Positions 45,301 through 56,863 of a DNA stretch of 64,000 nucleotides are shown in pieces; the first letter of the stretch is position 1; every line of letters begins with the position of its first letter. Origin of the DNA: Lepidonotus clava (lineage: Eukaryota > Annelida > Polychaeta > Phyllodocida > Polynoidae); contig OW387146.1 of NCBI GenBank assembly GCA_936440205.1, forward strand, positions 49,404,426 to 49,468,425, in the 5' to 3' direction. Position numbers and translations under genes: made by a program. The notes under the pieces were generated by a model, which made no database searches, was not told where the DNA came from, and saw nothing but the letters and a program-made list of their open reading frames with translations.

Positions 45301-46070
45301 CAGATAGAGCAGCTCTTACCATTGTAAAAACAATGATTTTGCCTTACTTGGACCTTGGAAATTGTTTTTATACATGGACAAGACAAAAAGATACAGATAG
45401 ACTGGAAGTATTGTTCAATACTAGTCTAAGAATAGCACATAAAATTGGCAAACCAAAGGACATCTCAAGATATAATCTACATATTAAATCACATACTTTA
45501 CCATTGAATTATCGGAGAGAGCTATTTTTACTTTGTATAATTTATAGACTGATAGAAACCCAAAGTATTCCATTGAAGCCTGTGATTAAGGAAACAAGGC
45601 AAAACCAAGCACCTGTTGTACAAATCTCTAATACGAACTCCTCTAAGTGTTTAAAATCACCGTTTTACATTGCTGCTGGTTTATGGAATGACTTATCTTA
45701 TGAGATAAGATTGTCCCCATCAATAGGAAATTTTAAAAATATCATAAAACAATCATTGATTGAGCGGTACAGAATCAACAATTTACAACCCTGATATTTT
45801 TGTTATATTTTGATGTTATAACTCACTATGTATTTCATATTTCTTTGTATAGACTGTTTAATGTTAATAATATTTCATCTCATCATCATTATCATCACAA
45901 TCACCAAACTGGTTAATTAATCACCAAATTACTCTTGCAAATATTCTATTATAAACTGTCTTAAAATACAATCATACAAGCTAATATAAACTGTACTCGA
46001 GAGGGAGACCAGATTGTTGTAATTTGATCTTGATACAGTATAAATAAAATGTTTCAAAAAAAAAAAAAAA
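42328..46070 (+). mobile_element. Near-intact LINE of the CR1/Jockey group, 3.74 kb
   Basis: Flanked by a 6-bp duplication ATACAT (42322-42327 and 46071-46076) and ending in poly(A) (from about 46056). A 611-bp 5' leader precedes one long ORF, 42939-45794. No ORF1 is present. Being inserted in M1 copy B, it is younger than that copy, and its single visible defect suggests a fairly recent insertion. Confidence 0.9.
42939..45794 (+). pseudogene. LINE ORF: apurinic-type endonuclease plus reverse transcriptase
   Basis: About 951 codons. Endonuclease motifs in order: VYWNVRSL, LISETWLNE, RGGGVCTYIK, GGDLNIDYAK and, after the stop, LSDHIPIF. Reverse transcriptase motifs: VNDLRPISLLP, NEQNGFRQKHST, CLFIDFRKAFDTISH, GVPQGSIMGPLLFILYINDL, the active-site LLYADDTVL, and YLGIVLDQKL. 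One in-frame TAA at 43440-43442 splits the endonuclease from the rest; no other break is seen. Single-ORF organisation and motif spelling fit CR1/Daphne/Crack-like clades; exact clade needs a tree. The product would nick target DNA and reverse-transcribe the element RNA there. Confidence 0.9.
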
Positions 46071-46440
46071 ATACATTTTTGGCTTTAGTCAGAGTAATCG
46101 GATTGTCTGTTTGAAAGATTAAATCGTCGAAATGTCCAGTGAATGTGCCAATTTTAATCCATACACTGTGATTGCCCGAGACAAGCAAGTATACATGAAA
46201 ACGAGCGTCTGCGAACATGCCAGTAATTCCGGAGCAACAAAACAATATGCCAATAATTATGGCTATTGCGAGGATGACAAGAAGAGTGTACGTAGGGAGA
46301 AGTACCACATTTGGGAATTCTTCAATGTTTTCATCTCCTGGGTTGGCTTCAGATCCGGCGTCAGTTACCGTATGGTCCAACACAGCTTGAAGGGCATCAT
46401 GAAAGGTGAGGCCAGTCATGGAATCGTGTTTTGGTGTTTG

Positions 46441-46568
46441 GCTAAGGACATTTGACGCTACCAGTTGGTTACCATGGGTATAGGCATAGGAGAGCCTGTT
46501 CTTTTAGGGAAATACCGGCCCTGTGAGCTGGCAATTAGTACTTCTACTTCAAGCTTAAAATCCACTTA
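46441..46568 (+). pseudogene. M1 3' end, copy C, after an inverted junction
   Basis: Plus-strand M1 tail (RYQLVTMGIGIGEPVLLG...ending LKST, TAA 46566-46568). It starts abruptly at about 46440 where the minus-strand M1 of copy B ends, so the 5' part of copy C's M1 is missing. It is convergent with cc copy C, as in the other copies. Confidence 0.65.
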
Positions 46569-47541
46569 AGCCATGTAGACATTGATTTAAGTCTTCTGTG
46601 AAAACTGTTTTATTTGTATGTTTTAATAGCAATCTGCCGCCGAACACGCTTGCAATCGATACAAGTGTGATGTTAATAAATTGAATTTGTAGCTAAATAA
46701 AATTTGGGTGTTGGAAAAAGCAGTATGACAGTGACAAGAGCGCTTTTATTCTGGTTCGGGATAGGGTCAACCCCTTATGTAATATGTGACAGTTAGTAAC
46801 CGAGATTATGGCGTTCACCAGAACATAATTGCACCACTAGTTTAGGTTGTATATAGGTGTATGTAGCTGTTGAATTTCGAAAAAAAAAGTTCGTTCTGAA
46901 CTAATTAGACAAATCCGTTTTTTCATTACATTTTTTGAGCAAAGCTATAGTCCCTGAATAAATCTCGCCACCGAAATTGACTTGTTCGTTTTATAAATTA
47001 TTAATTTTGCTATCACACAGAGGCTCCAAGTTACTAAGAGAGAAATCCAGGAGAACTCCCTCTTTAAAGTGTTAAAATATGCGGGAGGTTTCTATCCTCT
47101 GACAGAAAGAATAGGTCTGATACAAATCCTAGAAAGTATTTCCGGTTCATCAGGAGACTTGGAGCATATGATCACGTGTAATTTGTTATAGGTGCTACTG
47201 GCAGAGATGTATTTGATCCGAATACAATTTCAGAAAAATTACTTTTCAAACCAACTGCATAACTAAAAATGATCCACTAATTACAATGAACTCGATAATG
47301 CGTACGGTTTTAGACTAAGAACAGTTTTAGGCTACGAATTATATCTATATAAATACTTCCCTGCTTAGCGAGCAGGCGGCAATACTATGGAAGATTGAAG
47401 TGAAAACAAGAACCGCAAAGTTCTTCTCATAAAAGTTTATATAACGAATATTCAATTAAACGTAGTGTAAACAAAATACAATGACTGGCAGAACATATTC
47501 ACAATAAAAACAGTGTCGGGTAGAGTCTCTGGTTTCATGCA
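46569..47541. other. cc-M1 spacer, copy C (reverse orientation)
   Basis: Noncoding; complements the spacer of copy A (landmarks AAGCGCTCTTTATTCTGG-like near 46740, GACTAAGAACAGTTTTAGGC near 47315, TTAGCGAGCAGGCGGCAATA near 47366). It includes the 3' UTR of cc copy C. Confidence 0.6.
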
Positions 47542-50156
47542 TCAGCGCCATGTGCACCCGACCGATACGCCGGGAGGAGGCTGTTGGCGTGTTGGTGCAG
47601 GGTCGGGCATCTGGGACCGCACGCTGTTCAATCTAACGCCCCGCTGACGACGTCGACTGCTGTTGTGATCATACCCGATGTTGTCGAGGTGTTTTTTGTA
47701 GCCTCTCAGCTCATCGCTTTCCCACACCAGGGGTTTGATGAGGCGGTGGTAACGCTTGCTAGTTTTGCCCCCTGCGTTGACCGTCCGATGCAGGCCGCGA
47801 TCCTCATCACTGGTGTAGTCGGGTGTCAGGACGGCCCTCATGGCAGACTTCCTATGCTCGTCCCACGACACGACAAGCTTTTCCAAAGCCACTCCTCGTC
47901 TTTTGAGCTTCTGCAAGGTTAAAAAGATAATTTTTATTTTAATACAGTTAGGACATTCTTGGTCAACAACATCAAATAAACCAAAAGAAGTCTGTTAATA
48001 TTTTGGTTGCTTTAATTTGAATCCGGCTCCCTGTAGTATCTTATGTTCGAGTGTTCTATATAACCCTTTCATAATCTAAAAAAGTAATAATTCCTTCCAA
48101 ATTTGTTTGCAAGTTTCATTGTTAGAACTGGAAGTCCCGCCCCCTATACTACAGACAATACTCTTTCTCCTTGGATTTGGGCATGCCTGAATCGAACAAC
48201 GTTAACATTAGTATTGAGACATGGGCGTGGACGACATAAGACGAAGTTTCAAACCAAAATGTATATACCTGGCCGACGTGGTGACGGAGGATTGACTTTT
48301 TGTTGTTCTCCGGGATCTTCCCCTTCAGCAGGTTGCTGGCCCTGCTTTGGAGTGTCTTGAAGTAGGTGTTGGCAGCGACTAGAAAAAGAGGAAGGATTGG
48401 AAGTATGCTTAAAACTCGAGAAACTAAGTCCACAAAGGAAATAAAGCAAGGGAATAAAGGTTAAAAATGCAAAATGAGGGCACCATACTATTCATGAATT
48501 AAAACCGTCATTACACCGGTATTTAATTTTTTGTCCAGATAATCAAACTAGTTTTTTTCAGATGACTGGCAGGATAACTTAATATATTAAAGAAACAATT
48601 TCCAATGTAATTGGAGTCTAATTATTCACCAAAAAAAGATGTCAAGCATCTCAAGCATCTTAAATTTTGTGTTATTTCACGGATCAAAACTTTGGAATCG
48701 TGGACATAAGATGCGTGAAATGTTTTTGGTCGTCACCGCTGTACAGCTGCAGGGTAGTTAACAAGGAAACTTGCTACCGATGGGACTTACCCAACACCTC
48801 TGGTCTGGGGGTATCTGGGCCCATGCACACGTTGTTAACAAGTTCATCGATGATGGCAACGTTGTGTGTGTGGTCGATCCCCGCCCTGAATGTTGGAATA
48901 TAAATATATTGTTCAATTCATTGGCATCACATCAAATGCTCTATGACTCTATTAAGATGAGAACGGCAAAGGTTATATTCAGCTTTTGGTGTTTAGCAAC
49001 ACATTACCCATTGCTTACTTAAAAACAATAATTTATTATTGTCTACTTACCCACGGTTAAGGTTGAAGCCCCAATTCGTCCCACATGTACACTTGGCCTT
49101 GTAGGCAGAACGAATGAGTGCCTAGAAACATTATAACAGGCCAATAATTAATGGGGGACTTCTAACTAAATTTCAGTGTACGAAATCTTAACATAAAATC
49201 TTAACGGTAAAAAAGAACATCAGGGCTATACTACGAATGAGATGATTTCTAAACAAACCGAGAACTCTAGTAATCGGTAACGTTTTAGAAGGTTACATTT
49301 AACTGTAAAAACAAATTTCGCAACTTACACATATTTCTGAGCGCGTGTGTGGTTTGGAGGGTTTGCCAGGCTTGGCTTTGTTGACCAGCAGCTCCACTTG
49401 GGCTTTTGCCGCAGCCGCTTCCTCCTTCCCCTTACGGCACTGCTGCTCCAGGTGCTCCATCCTGGCAAACACATCTGCCATGGACGGTTGAGACGTGGAG
49501 GGCCCATGCGTGGACGACGTTTGGGACGTGGAGGGCCCAGGCGTGGACGACGTTTGGGACGTGGAGGGCCTGGGCGTGGACGACGTTTGGGACGTGGACG
49601 ACGTTGACGACGTCAAGGGCCCGGGCGTGGACGACGTTTGGGATGTGGACGACATTGACGACGTTTGAGACATCAAGGGCCCGGGCATGGACGATGTTTG
49701 GGACGCGGAGGGTGTGTACCATGGACACGTTTGAGATGTGAAGGGCGTCAACGTGGGCGTGGAGGGCGTGGAGGGCGTGGAGGGCGTGGAGGGCGTGGAG
49801 GGCGTGGAGGGCGTGGAGGGCGTGGAGGGCGTGGAGGGCGTGGAGGGCGTGGAGGGCGTGGAGGGCGTGGAGGGCGTGGAGGGCGTGGAGGGCGCGGAGG
49901 GCGCGGAGGGCGCGGAGGGCGCGGAGGGCGCGGAGGGCGTGGAGGGCGTGGAGGGCGTGGAGGGCGTGGAGGGCGTGGAGGGCGTGGAGGGCGTGGAGGG
50001 CGTGGAGGGCGTGGAGGGCGTGGAGGGCGTGGAGGGCGTGGAGGGCGTGGAGGGCGTGGAGAGAACCTGAGAACCTGCGCCTATTGATGATTCAAGATCG
50101 GTGATTTGTGCGCCACCAAATTTGGGGCTGCTGGTGATCATCCTGCACGAGCTCAT
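47542..50156 (-). CDS. Transposon accessory coiled-coil gene (cc), copy C, five open exons
   Basis: Minus-strand exons: 50156-49329, 49121-49051, 48885-48791, 48378-48269 and 47910-47542; phases match copies A and D and every exon is open. The ATG equivalent to copy A (50196) is followed by TAA, so I start at the next in-frame ATG, 50156 (MSSCRMITSS), giving about 490 residues. Exon 1 contains some three dozen Ser-Thr-Pro (or Ser-Ala-Pro) tripeptides, then TSQTSSTPGP repeats, then a coiled coil (MADVFARMEHLEQQCRKGKE). Exon 2 has CTCGTNWGFNLNRG. Exon 5 has DYTSDEDRGL and KPLVWESDELRG; about ten residues seen in copy A near the C-terminus are deleted. TATA box (minus TATAAATA) at about 50242-50249. 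M2 is divergent at 50830. It is the best preserved cc copy of family 1. Confidence 0.7.
49756..50066. repeat. 9-bp coding minisatellite (Ser-Thr-Pro repeats)
   Basis: About 34 near-perfect tandem copies of GGCGTGGAG on the plus strand, with a block of five GGCGCGGAG units in the middle. On the coding (minus) strand they spell Ser-Thr/Ala-Pro. Exact repetition shows recent expansion. Confidence 0.95.
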
Positions 50157-50196
50157 ACTCGGGTTGGACAGCACTATAATTAGTTTATGCGTTCAT

Positions 50197-50829
50197 CGTG
50201 GCAGCAATTTTTCAAGTAATGTCAAACCATATGCCACGCCGTATTTATACATTCCCGGCTGGCCCCCCTGCGGACACATGATCTGCCGAAAGCGATCTTT
50301 TATCGATGAGGCAAGACTTTTACCATAAGTTACGTCCTAGATGCGACGGGGTGTACACGGGGTATCAGCGACACCATGACCGCCGCCCCTTTTGAGGCCT
50401 GTTATGTGTCAAGAAGTGTTGAGACTACCCCGCATGCCGCGTGCCACCGTACTCCTGTGTGGGACCTGACACAGAAGCTAGTTGACATGAGCCGCCTCAG
50501 CTGGCCAACACATGGACACGCTCATCAACGACGCGTGTCCCCGTCTCAAACGCGACAGAAGTCGTTTCAGAGGAACCCCCTGTCGATCGGCTCTTTGAAG
50601 AAAATAGCGGCCTATTAGCAGTGCTACATGCTACCCAGTGTAAGAACCTGTGAAGCCCCAGACTAGAAGAAGTCGTTATACCTTACATATTGTTTAAGTT
50701 GTAGGGTGGATAGCTTTTCGCAAAAGACTAGATGAAGCCCTCACAGTGCACCTGGGGGTTGGGAGGTCGGGAGGGCGGGGAAGAGGTATAAGTATGTACC
50801 TGTACTAGACACTGGTTCAGAACAGCCAG
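50197..50829. promoter_or_regulatory. Divergent region between cc and M2, copy C
   Basis: Holds the cc TATA box (about 50242-50249, minus) and, for M2, GGTATAAGTATG near 50786. The part up to about 50510 is conserved with 340-703 in copy A, including a frame ending DLTQKLVDM that is open in both; this could be a remnant coding piece or just conserved promoter DNA. Confidence 0.5.
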
Positions 50830-51423
50830 ATGATGGCCATGGACATAGAGCAACTGTTAAACACAAGTCTGCATCTGCGTACTGTTCGGGAGGGACGGCC
50901 AGTGGGGAGACCTAGTCACCTCCCGCCCGCCGACCAATCCGACCATCAGTGGCTGCTTCTCTTGTTAGTAATATACCTGGGTTGGAAGTTTATTGGTATA
51001 TGCTCGAAATTGGCAGCAGGCTGCCGCTCGTTGGCGCAGGGTAAATGTCGGAGGGCTACAGTGCAGTGCTGTCTGAGGATCTACTGCCGATGGGAAACGC
51101 TCCTATTTCCACTGGCTCCCATTCCCGCAGAAATGGAAGCCGTAGGAAGTACTGCCTGCCCACGAATGATCATCCAAAGGCCGAGGATCCTTTCCAGGGC
51201 CCTGACCGTCGCCTGGTCGGGCCCACTCACGGTTCATCTGAATGGCAGTGACGAACCCTTGACATTTGAACTCCTGCATGAAGTCAAGATTCCTCATATA
51301 GAGCGCATCCGTCTGAACAAATTTTTCAGGCACAGACTTTGTAGAGCGAGCGTTTGCCTCCTAGACAACAGGAACCACACTCCCAGAACTACTCCCAGCC
51401 GAGAAACTGGGCTGCATGCCTGA
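50830..51423 (+). CDS. Membrane protein gene M2, copy C (family 1)
   Basis: One open exon, 197 codons, ATG 50830 (a further ATG at 50839 aligns better with family 2). A membrane segment lies at about residues 41-58 (WLLLLLVIYLGWKFIGI), then CSKLAAGCRSL, then the soluble domain with CCLRIYCRWET, PLAPIPAEM, ALTVAWSGP and ERIRLNKFFRHRL. These blocks match M2 of family 2 in order and spacing, while intervening residues differ widely, which indicates past selection on the protein. Divergent from cc copy C. TATA-like GGTATAAGTA some 40 bases upstream. Function unknown. Confidence 0.65.
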   Translation: MMAMDIEQLLNTSLHLRTVREGRPVGRPSHLPPADQSDHQWLLLLLVIYLGWKFIGICSKLAAGCRSLAQGKCRRATVQCCLRIYCRWETLLFPLAPIPAEMEAVGSTACPRMIIQRPRILSRALTVAWSGPLTVHLNGSDEPLTFELLHEVKIPHIERIRLNKFFRHRLCRASVCLLDNRNHTPRTTPSRETGLHA

Positions 51424-53159
51424 TGTAGACTCTTGGGTGTGATGGACAGAAACACATGAAACAGAATTAAAATGGACATTCATACACTGAAATTTTATAG
51501 TTATATATAAGTGTACGATATGTTTTAAGTATATATGTCAATATGTTAATTGTGAAATGTTCACCAAGCTTCGAGTTACATATATACATTAGTGTATGTT
51601 GAGTATATGTGAAAATTTGAGAAATGTTCTCATGTAGACATCCTAAAAACTATTCAGCATGCATAACAATAAAACATTTTAATATGATGAACATGTGTAG
51701 TCTTATGTGTCGGTGACTAAATGTGAATTCATGAGGGCGACAATGTTAAGAAAGAATTCATGACAAGAAATCGGAACTGGTGCCTAAACATTTTGATAAA
51801 ATCAACCAAAATCTAAAATGAAGCCGTCAGAAGAGGAAGCATCATATGTATTCAACAAAATCTAACATGAATGAAAACTGATAACTTTTGAGCTGCTGTG
51901 CTGTGGTGACTGCACGGTAAAAGGTATATGTTTAGATTGTTCAGTAGCTTATTTCTAATAATACATCCTCCCAAATATGCCCTTCCTCCAGAGTCTAAGG
52001 GTGCACTCCTATATATATATCCTGGGCCATTTGGCCAATATAAATACAAACCAGACAGTTGACCTCTCCATAACCCTCTCTAAATATAGTCGTCTGTAGA
52101 TACCTCAAGTTACACCCTTTCTATATATATTCTTGGCAAGACAACTGTAAACATAACATTCTATTTACAGTTGTCTTATAAGAACTTGCGGCCTTCTGTC
52201 TATGTATAACTCAACTCATGACCAGGACCCTTTCCATATACTGCACTCATCTGGGCCTGGTATTACCAAAATACCACAGCCACACTGACCATACTCCATA
52301 CCTTTTTAGGCATCCATGTGGCTGTTCTAAAATTATGTCTTCCAAAAATACCAGTCTTACCAACCATGATCCATGCCTTTTTAGGCATTCAAGTGACTTT
52401 TCTAAAAAATACTTACAATATACCAGGGTACTTCCTGGAATACCTTATTCGGTGTTGCTCTATCTGGTTTGTGATCCAACAGGCATGGTCTAGGGTATAT
52501 AAGAGATGTTTGAGAAAGATCTTGTCAGTCTTAGTTTTGGTTTCAGCAAATCTACATGGCAGGAAGGGTTCACTACCTTGGGATGGATACTTTCTAATGG
52601 ATTTTGATTTCTAATGGATTGTAGCTGTGCATATGAACCACCACCATACAGAAAAATAAAAAGGAGCACCTTTCCTCACAACAGGATACATGCGAGTTGC
52701 TTTCCCTTTCTAATAACCAGCAGCAAGGTGTACCACAAGATCATCACGACTGAACCTTTTACATTTGCACACTGCAGTGTAATGGAAGAGTTAATAGAAT
52801 GTATAGAACCAACTCAATTCAAAGTTAAGCGTCTGCATGCGCTTTGAATCCTATGTTGTTTGAAATATAGAATTGAGATGAAAACAAAAAGTACTGGTAC
52901 CATTATAAAAGCAAGTCCAATGTTAAACAGGTAAACAGTACCGTGCACACTGGGGGGGAGGAATGGTACGTGGGGAAGATTCAGGTCACCACGAACTTTC
53001 TTGTATTCGTCCTTATTCAGTCAGATCTCTTTCATGTAAGTACGGAGGGAAACAAAATTGTCTTTAGCTCGCTCAAAAATATCCTCTTGGCGACGTCGCA
53101 TTTGGGGGCTAAGAGGTAAAATTGGGAAGGGTTTATCGTAAGAAAAATCCGGGTTCACA
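51424..53159. other. Noncoding region right of copy C
   Basis: No gene supported. A ~75-bp imperfect direct repeat (CCTTTTTAGGCATCCATGTG and CCTTTTTAGGCATTCAAGTG) lies at about 52297-52410. Several TA-rich tracts. The right end of the family 1 cassette should be here, but I cannot fix it. Confidence 0.4.
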
Positions 53160-53529
53160 AGTCGGCTAACACGGGAAGAATTTGAACTCATACATTCGAC
53201 AGGCTCGGGCTTGTCTGAAACCACTTCCTCTAAAAAGTGTCAAGGAGTGTAAGGGATGTGTTCACACTTTTGCAGTGTCAATGGTATGGGCCATTACATA
53301 AGTGTCTCACAGGGGGTCCCCCCCCACCTTGCCTGTAACCCTGGAGCTGCCACTAAACTTTCACCTCCTTAAGTTGACCCAATGACCTAGATAATATAGT
53401 ATTATATGTGTGTGTATATGTATGTATGTGTGTATGTATGTATGTATGTATGTTGTATGTATGTATGTATGTATACATGTATGTATGTATACATGATAAC
53501 TTGTGGATGAAAAGAATCATTTAGGAAGT

Positions 53530-54040
53530 TTTATGTCCCTCTTTAGGGGGAGTAGGGGGCCGGGAAGAGGACAGGGGGACGGCCCTGGTCTCCCCGTGCG
53601 TTGCTCTGTGGTGCTGACGGCATTAGGAGGGGTAGGGGGCCGGGAAGAGGTCAGGGGGACGGCCCTGGTCTCCCAGTGCGTTGCTCTGTGATGCTGACGG
53701 GGTTAGGGGGAGTAGGGGGCCGGGAAGAGGTCAGGGGGACGGCCCTGGTCTCCCCGTGCGTTGCTCTGTGGTGCTGACGGGATTAGGGGGAGTAGGGGGC
53801 CGGGAAGAGGTCAGGGGGACGGCCCTGGGCTCCCCGTGCGTTGCTCTGTGATGCTGACGGGGTTAGGGGGAGTAGGGGGCCGGGAAGAGGTCAGGGGAAT
53901 AGCCCTGGGCTCCCCGTGCGTTGCTCTGTGATGCTGACGGGGTTAGGGGGAGTAGGGGGCCGGGAAGAGGTCAGGGGAATAGCCCTGGTCTCCCCGTGCG
54001 TTGCTCTGTGATGCTGACGGGGTTAGGGGGAGTAGGGGGC
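53530..54040. repeat. ~80-bp GC-rich minisatellite
   Basis: Six to seven tandem units containing GTAGGGGGCCGGGAAGAGGT, CCCCGTGCGTTGCTCTGTG and GCTGACGGGGTTAGGGG. A single unit recurs at about 56625-56720, and reversed units at about 7600-7760. Confidence 0.9.
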
Positions 54041-54041
54041 C

Positions 54042-56613
54042 GTGGAAGAAAAGAACCTTTTGAGAGGGTTTTCATGCCGATTTGAGCACTTTGAAAAATT
54101 TCCAAATTTGAAACATTTATGACTCCCAGTATGAGTCAACTATGGTTCAAAACTGACTCTAAGGTTGTAGCCCCGAGTGAGAATGACCATTGTAAACTAG
54201 TCAGGAAACTGTGAGACTAATAAAACATTTTCTAGAAATTTAGACAGATTTTTAACTTAATTCTTACAGTGAAAACCCCAACCAATGGATTTTGCTAAAA
54301 ACTTGCATAAATGATATCTAGGCCTATCTCATGCCAAAAATGTCCCCTATTTAATGGAAATCATTTTACATATTTCCCGGCCTCCAGCCATTCCCCTCAG
54401 CTTCCCCTATTTGATGGAGTTAAGGTTGTTGGGGCATTCTGACGGGAATGCAATTACCTGATGACTTGTGGAAGAAAAGAACCTTCTAGTAGGGTTTTCA
54501 TGCCGATTTGAGCACTTTGAAAAATTTCCAAATTTGAAACATTTATGACCCCCAGTATGAGTCAACTATGGTTCAAAACTGACTCTAAGGTTGTAGCCCC
54601 GAGTGAGAATGACCATTGTAAACTAGTCAGGAAACTGTGAGACTAATAAAACATTTTCTAGAAATTTAGACAGATTTTTAACTTAATTCTTACAGTGAAA
54701 ACCCCAACCAATGGATTTTGCTAAAAACTTGCATAAATGATATCTAGGCCTATCTCATGCCAAAAATGTCCCCTATTTAATGGAAATCATTTTACATATT
54801 TCCCGGCCTCCAGCCATTCCCCTCAGCTTCCCCTATTTGATGGAGTTAAGGTTGTTGGGGCATTCTGACGGGAATGCAATTACCTGATGACTTGTGGAAG
54901 AAAAGAACCTTCTAGTAGGGTTTTCATGCCGATTTGAGCACTTTGAAAACTTTTCAAATTTAAAACATTTATGACTCCCAGTAGGAGTCAACTATGGGTC
55001 AAATGTGACTCTTAGGTTGTAGCCCCGAGTGAGAAGGACAATTCTATACATGTCAGAAAATTCTGTGATGATTACAACATTATCTAGAAATTTAGAAAGA
55101 TTTTTCACCTTATTTTTATACTGAAAGACTCAACCAATGGATTTTGCTAAAATCTTTCAGAAATGATAATAAGGCCCATCTTATGCCAAAAATGTCCCCT
55201 AATTGATGGAAATCCTTTTACATATTTCCCAGCCTTTACTCCATGTCCCTGACCATCCCTCTATGAATAGCCACCTCTAGCCTCCTGATATTCTCAGGTT
55301 GCAAAGAGCTGATGACTTGTGGAAGAAAAGAACCTTTTGATAGGGTTTCCATGCCGATTTGAGCACTTTGAAAAAAATCCAAATTTAAAACATTTATGAC
55401 TCCCAGTAGGAGTCAACTATGGGTCAAATGTGACTCTTAGGTTGTAGCCCCGAGTGAGAAGGACAATTCTATACATGCCAGAAAATTCTGTGATGATTAC
55501 AAAATTATCTAGAAATTTAGAAAGATTTTTCACCTTATTTTTATACTGAAAGACTCAACCAATGGATTTTGCTAAAAACTTGCATAAATGATATCTAGGC
55601 CTATCTCATGCCAACAATATTGTCGGATATATGGGCAGCAAATTTTCTCAGGGACAACTCATGGGTTAAGGATGGGTGCAGGTGGCCAGCCTAATACATC
55701 ATAGTGGGATTGGATGTGTCCTTCTGGTAGGCCTGAGCCTCAAATCAAGATAGAAACAATACAGGAGGGGGGACGGTTGGTAACCAACCACCACTATAAT
55801 GTAATGGGCCAGGTACCTGCACCTATCCTTGGTCCCTGAGGTGGGCCCCTGATAATTCAATGCCTGTAAATTCAACAACATTTTTGGCATGAGATAGGCC
55901 TAATTATTATTCCTGGAAGGTTTTAGCAAAATCTACTGGTTGAGTTTTCCTGTGTGAAAAAAACAGTAAAAATCGTTGTGATTTTCTAGATAATGTTGTA
56001 ATCGTCACAGAATTTTCTGACATGTATAGAATTGTCCTTCTCACTCGGGGCTACAACCTAAGAGTCACATTTGACCCATAGTTGACTCCTACTGGGAGTC
56101 ATAAATGTTTTAAATTTGGATTTTTTTCAAAGTGCTCAAATCGGCATGAAAACCCTATCAAAAGGTTCTTTTCTTCCACAAGTCATCAGCTCTTTGCAAC
56201 CTGAGAATATCAGGAGGCTAGAGGTGGCTATTCATAGAGGGATGGTCAGGGACATGGAGTAAAGGCTGGGAAATATGTAAAAGGATTTCCATCAATTAGG
56301 GGACATTTTTGGCATAAGATGGGCCTAATTATCATTTCTGAAAGATTTTAGCAAAATCCATTGGTTGAGTCTTTCAGTATAAAAATAAGGTGAAAAATCT
56401 TTCTAAATTTCTAGATAATGTTGTAATCATCACAGAATTTTCTGACATGTATAGAATTGTCCTTCTCACTCGGGGCTACAACCTAAGAGTCACATTTGAC
56501 CCATAGTTGACTCCTACTGGGAGTCATAAATGTTTTAAATTTGGATTTTTTTCAAAGTGCTCAAATCGGCATGAAAACCCTATCAAAAGCTTCTTTTCTT
56601 CCACAAGTCATCA
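54042..56613. repeat. Palindromic array of ~425-bp units
   Basis: Units begin at GTGGAAGAAAAGAACCTT and contain ATGCCGATTTGAGCACTTTG and GTTGTAGCCCCGAGTGAGAA. Four forward units and, after a ~260-bp centre (55619-55880), nearly two reverse units. The arms 54894-55618 and 55881-56613 are almost identical. Confidence 0.9.
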
Positions 56614-56863
56614 GCCCCTGTGCGTTACTCTAGATCTGTGGGACTGACGGGATTAGGATGGGTAGGGGGCCGGGAAGAGGTCAGGGGGATAGCCCTGCAG
56701 GTCTCCCCGTGGGTTGCTCTGCAGTCTAGGCCTTTACCAACACCTCTGGTCAGACATAGAAAGGGCTGGGAAATAACTAAAATGAGACAACCAAACATAG
56801 TGCTAATTATAGATGTCCCCAGCTGGGCGGGGGTGGGTGGGAAGGGGACCCCCTGTGAGACAC

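Larger units (their letters stand above)
42065..46419 (-). pseudogene. Membrane protein gene M1, copy B, split by a LINE
   Basis: The 5' part lies at 46419-46077 (ATG 46419, MTGLTFHDALQAVLD) with an acidic segment, a membrane helix at about residues 38-62 (TYTLLVILAIAIIIGILF) and YLLVSGNHSVWIKIGTFTGH. The 3' part lies at 42321-42065 (QMSDCYAGTSTQLP, KVNKLKDIMLTRLM, IGEPVTLGHYRPGE). The LINE at 42328-46070 separates them and duplicated ATACAT. Decayed. Layout matches copy A: convergent with cc copy B. Confidence 0.65.

Noticed and set aside
49665-50087. Plus-strand ORFs made of Gly-Arg or Val-Glu-Gly repeats
   Set aside because: Any frame through the 9-bp repeat stays open. The real coding strand is minus, where it joins the conserved coiled coil and downstream exons.
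53530-54040. Regular direct repeats resembling a CRISPR array
   Set aside because: The ~80-bp units repeat without unique spacers, in eukaryotic DNA; this is a minisatellite.
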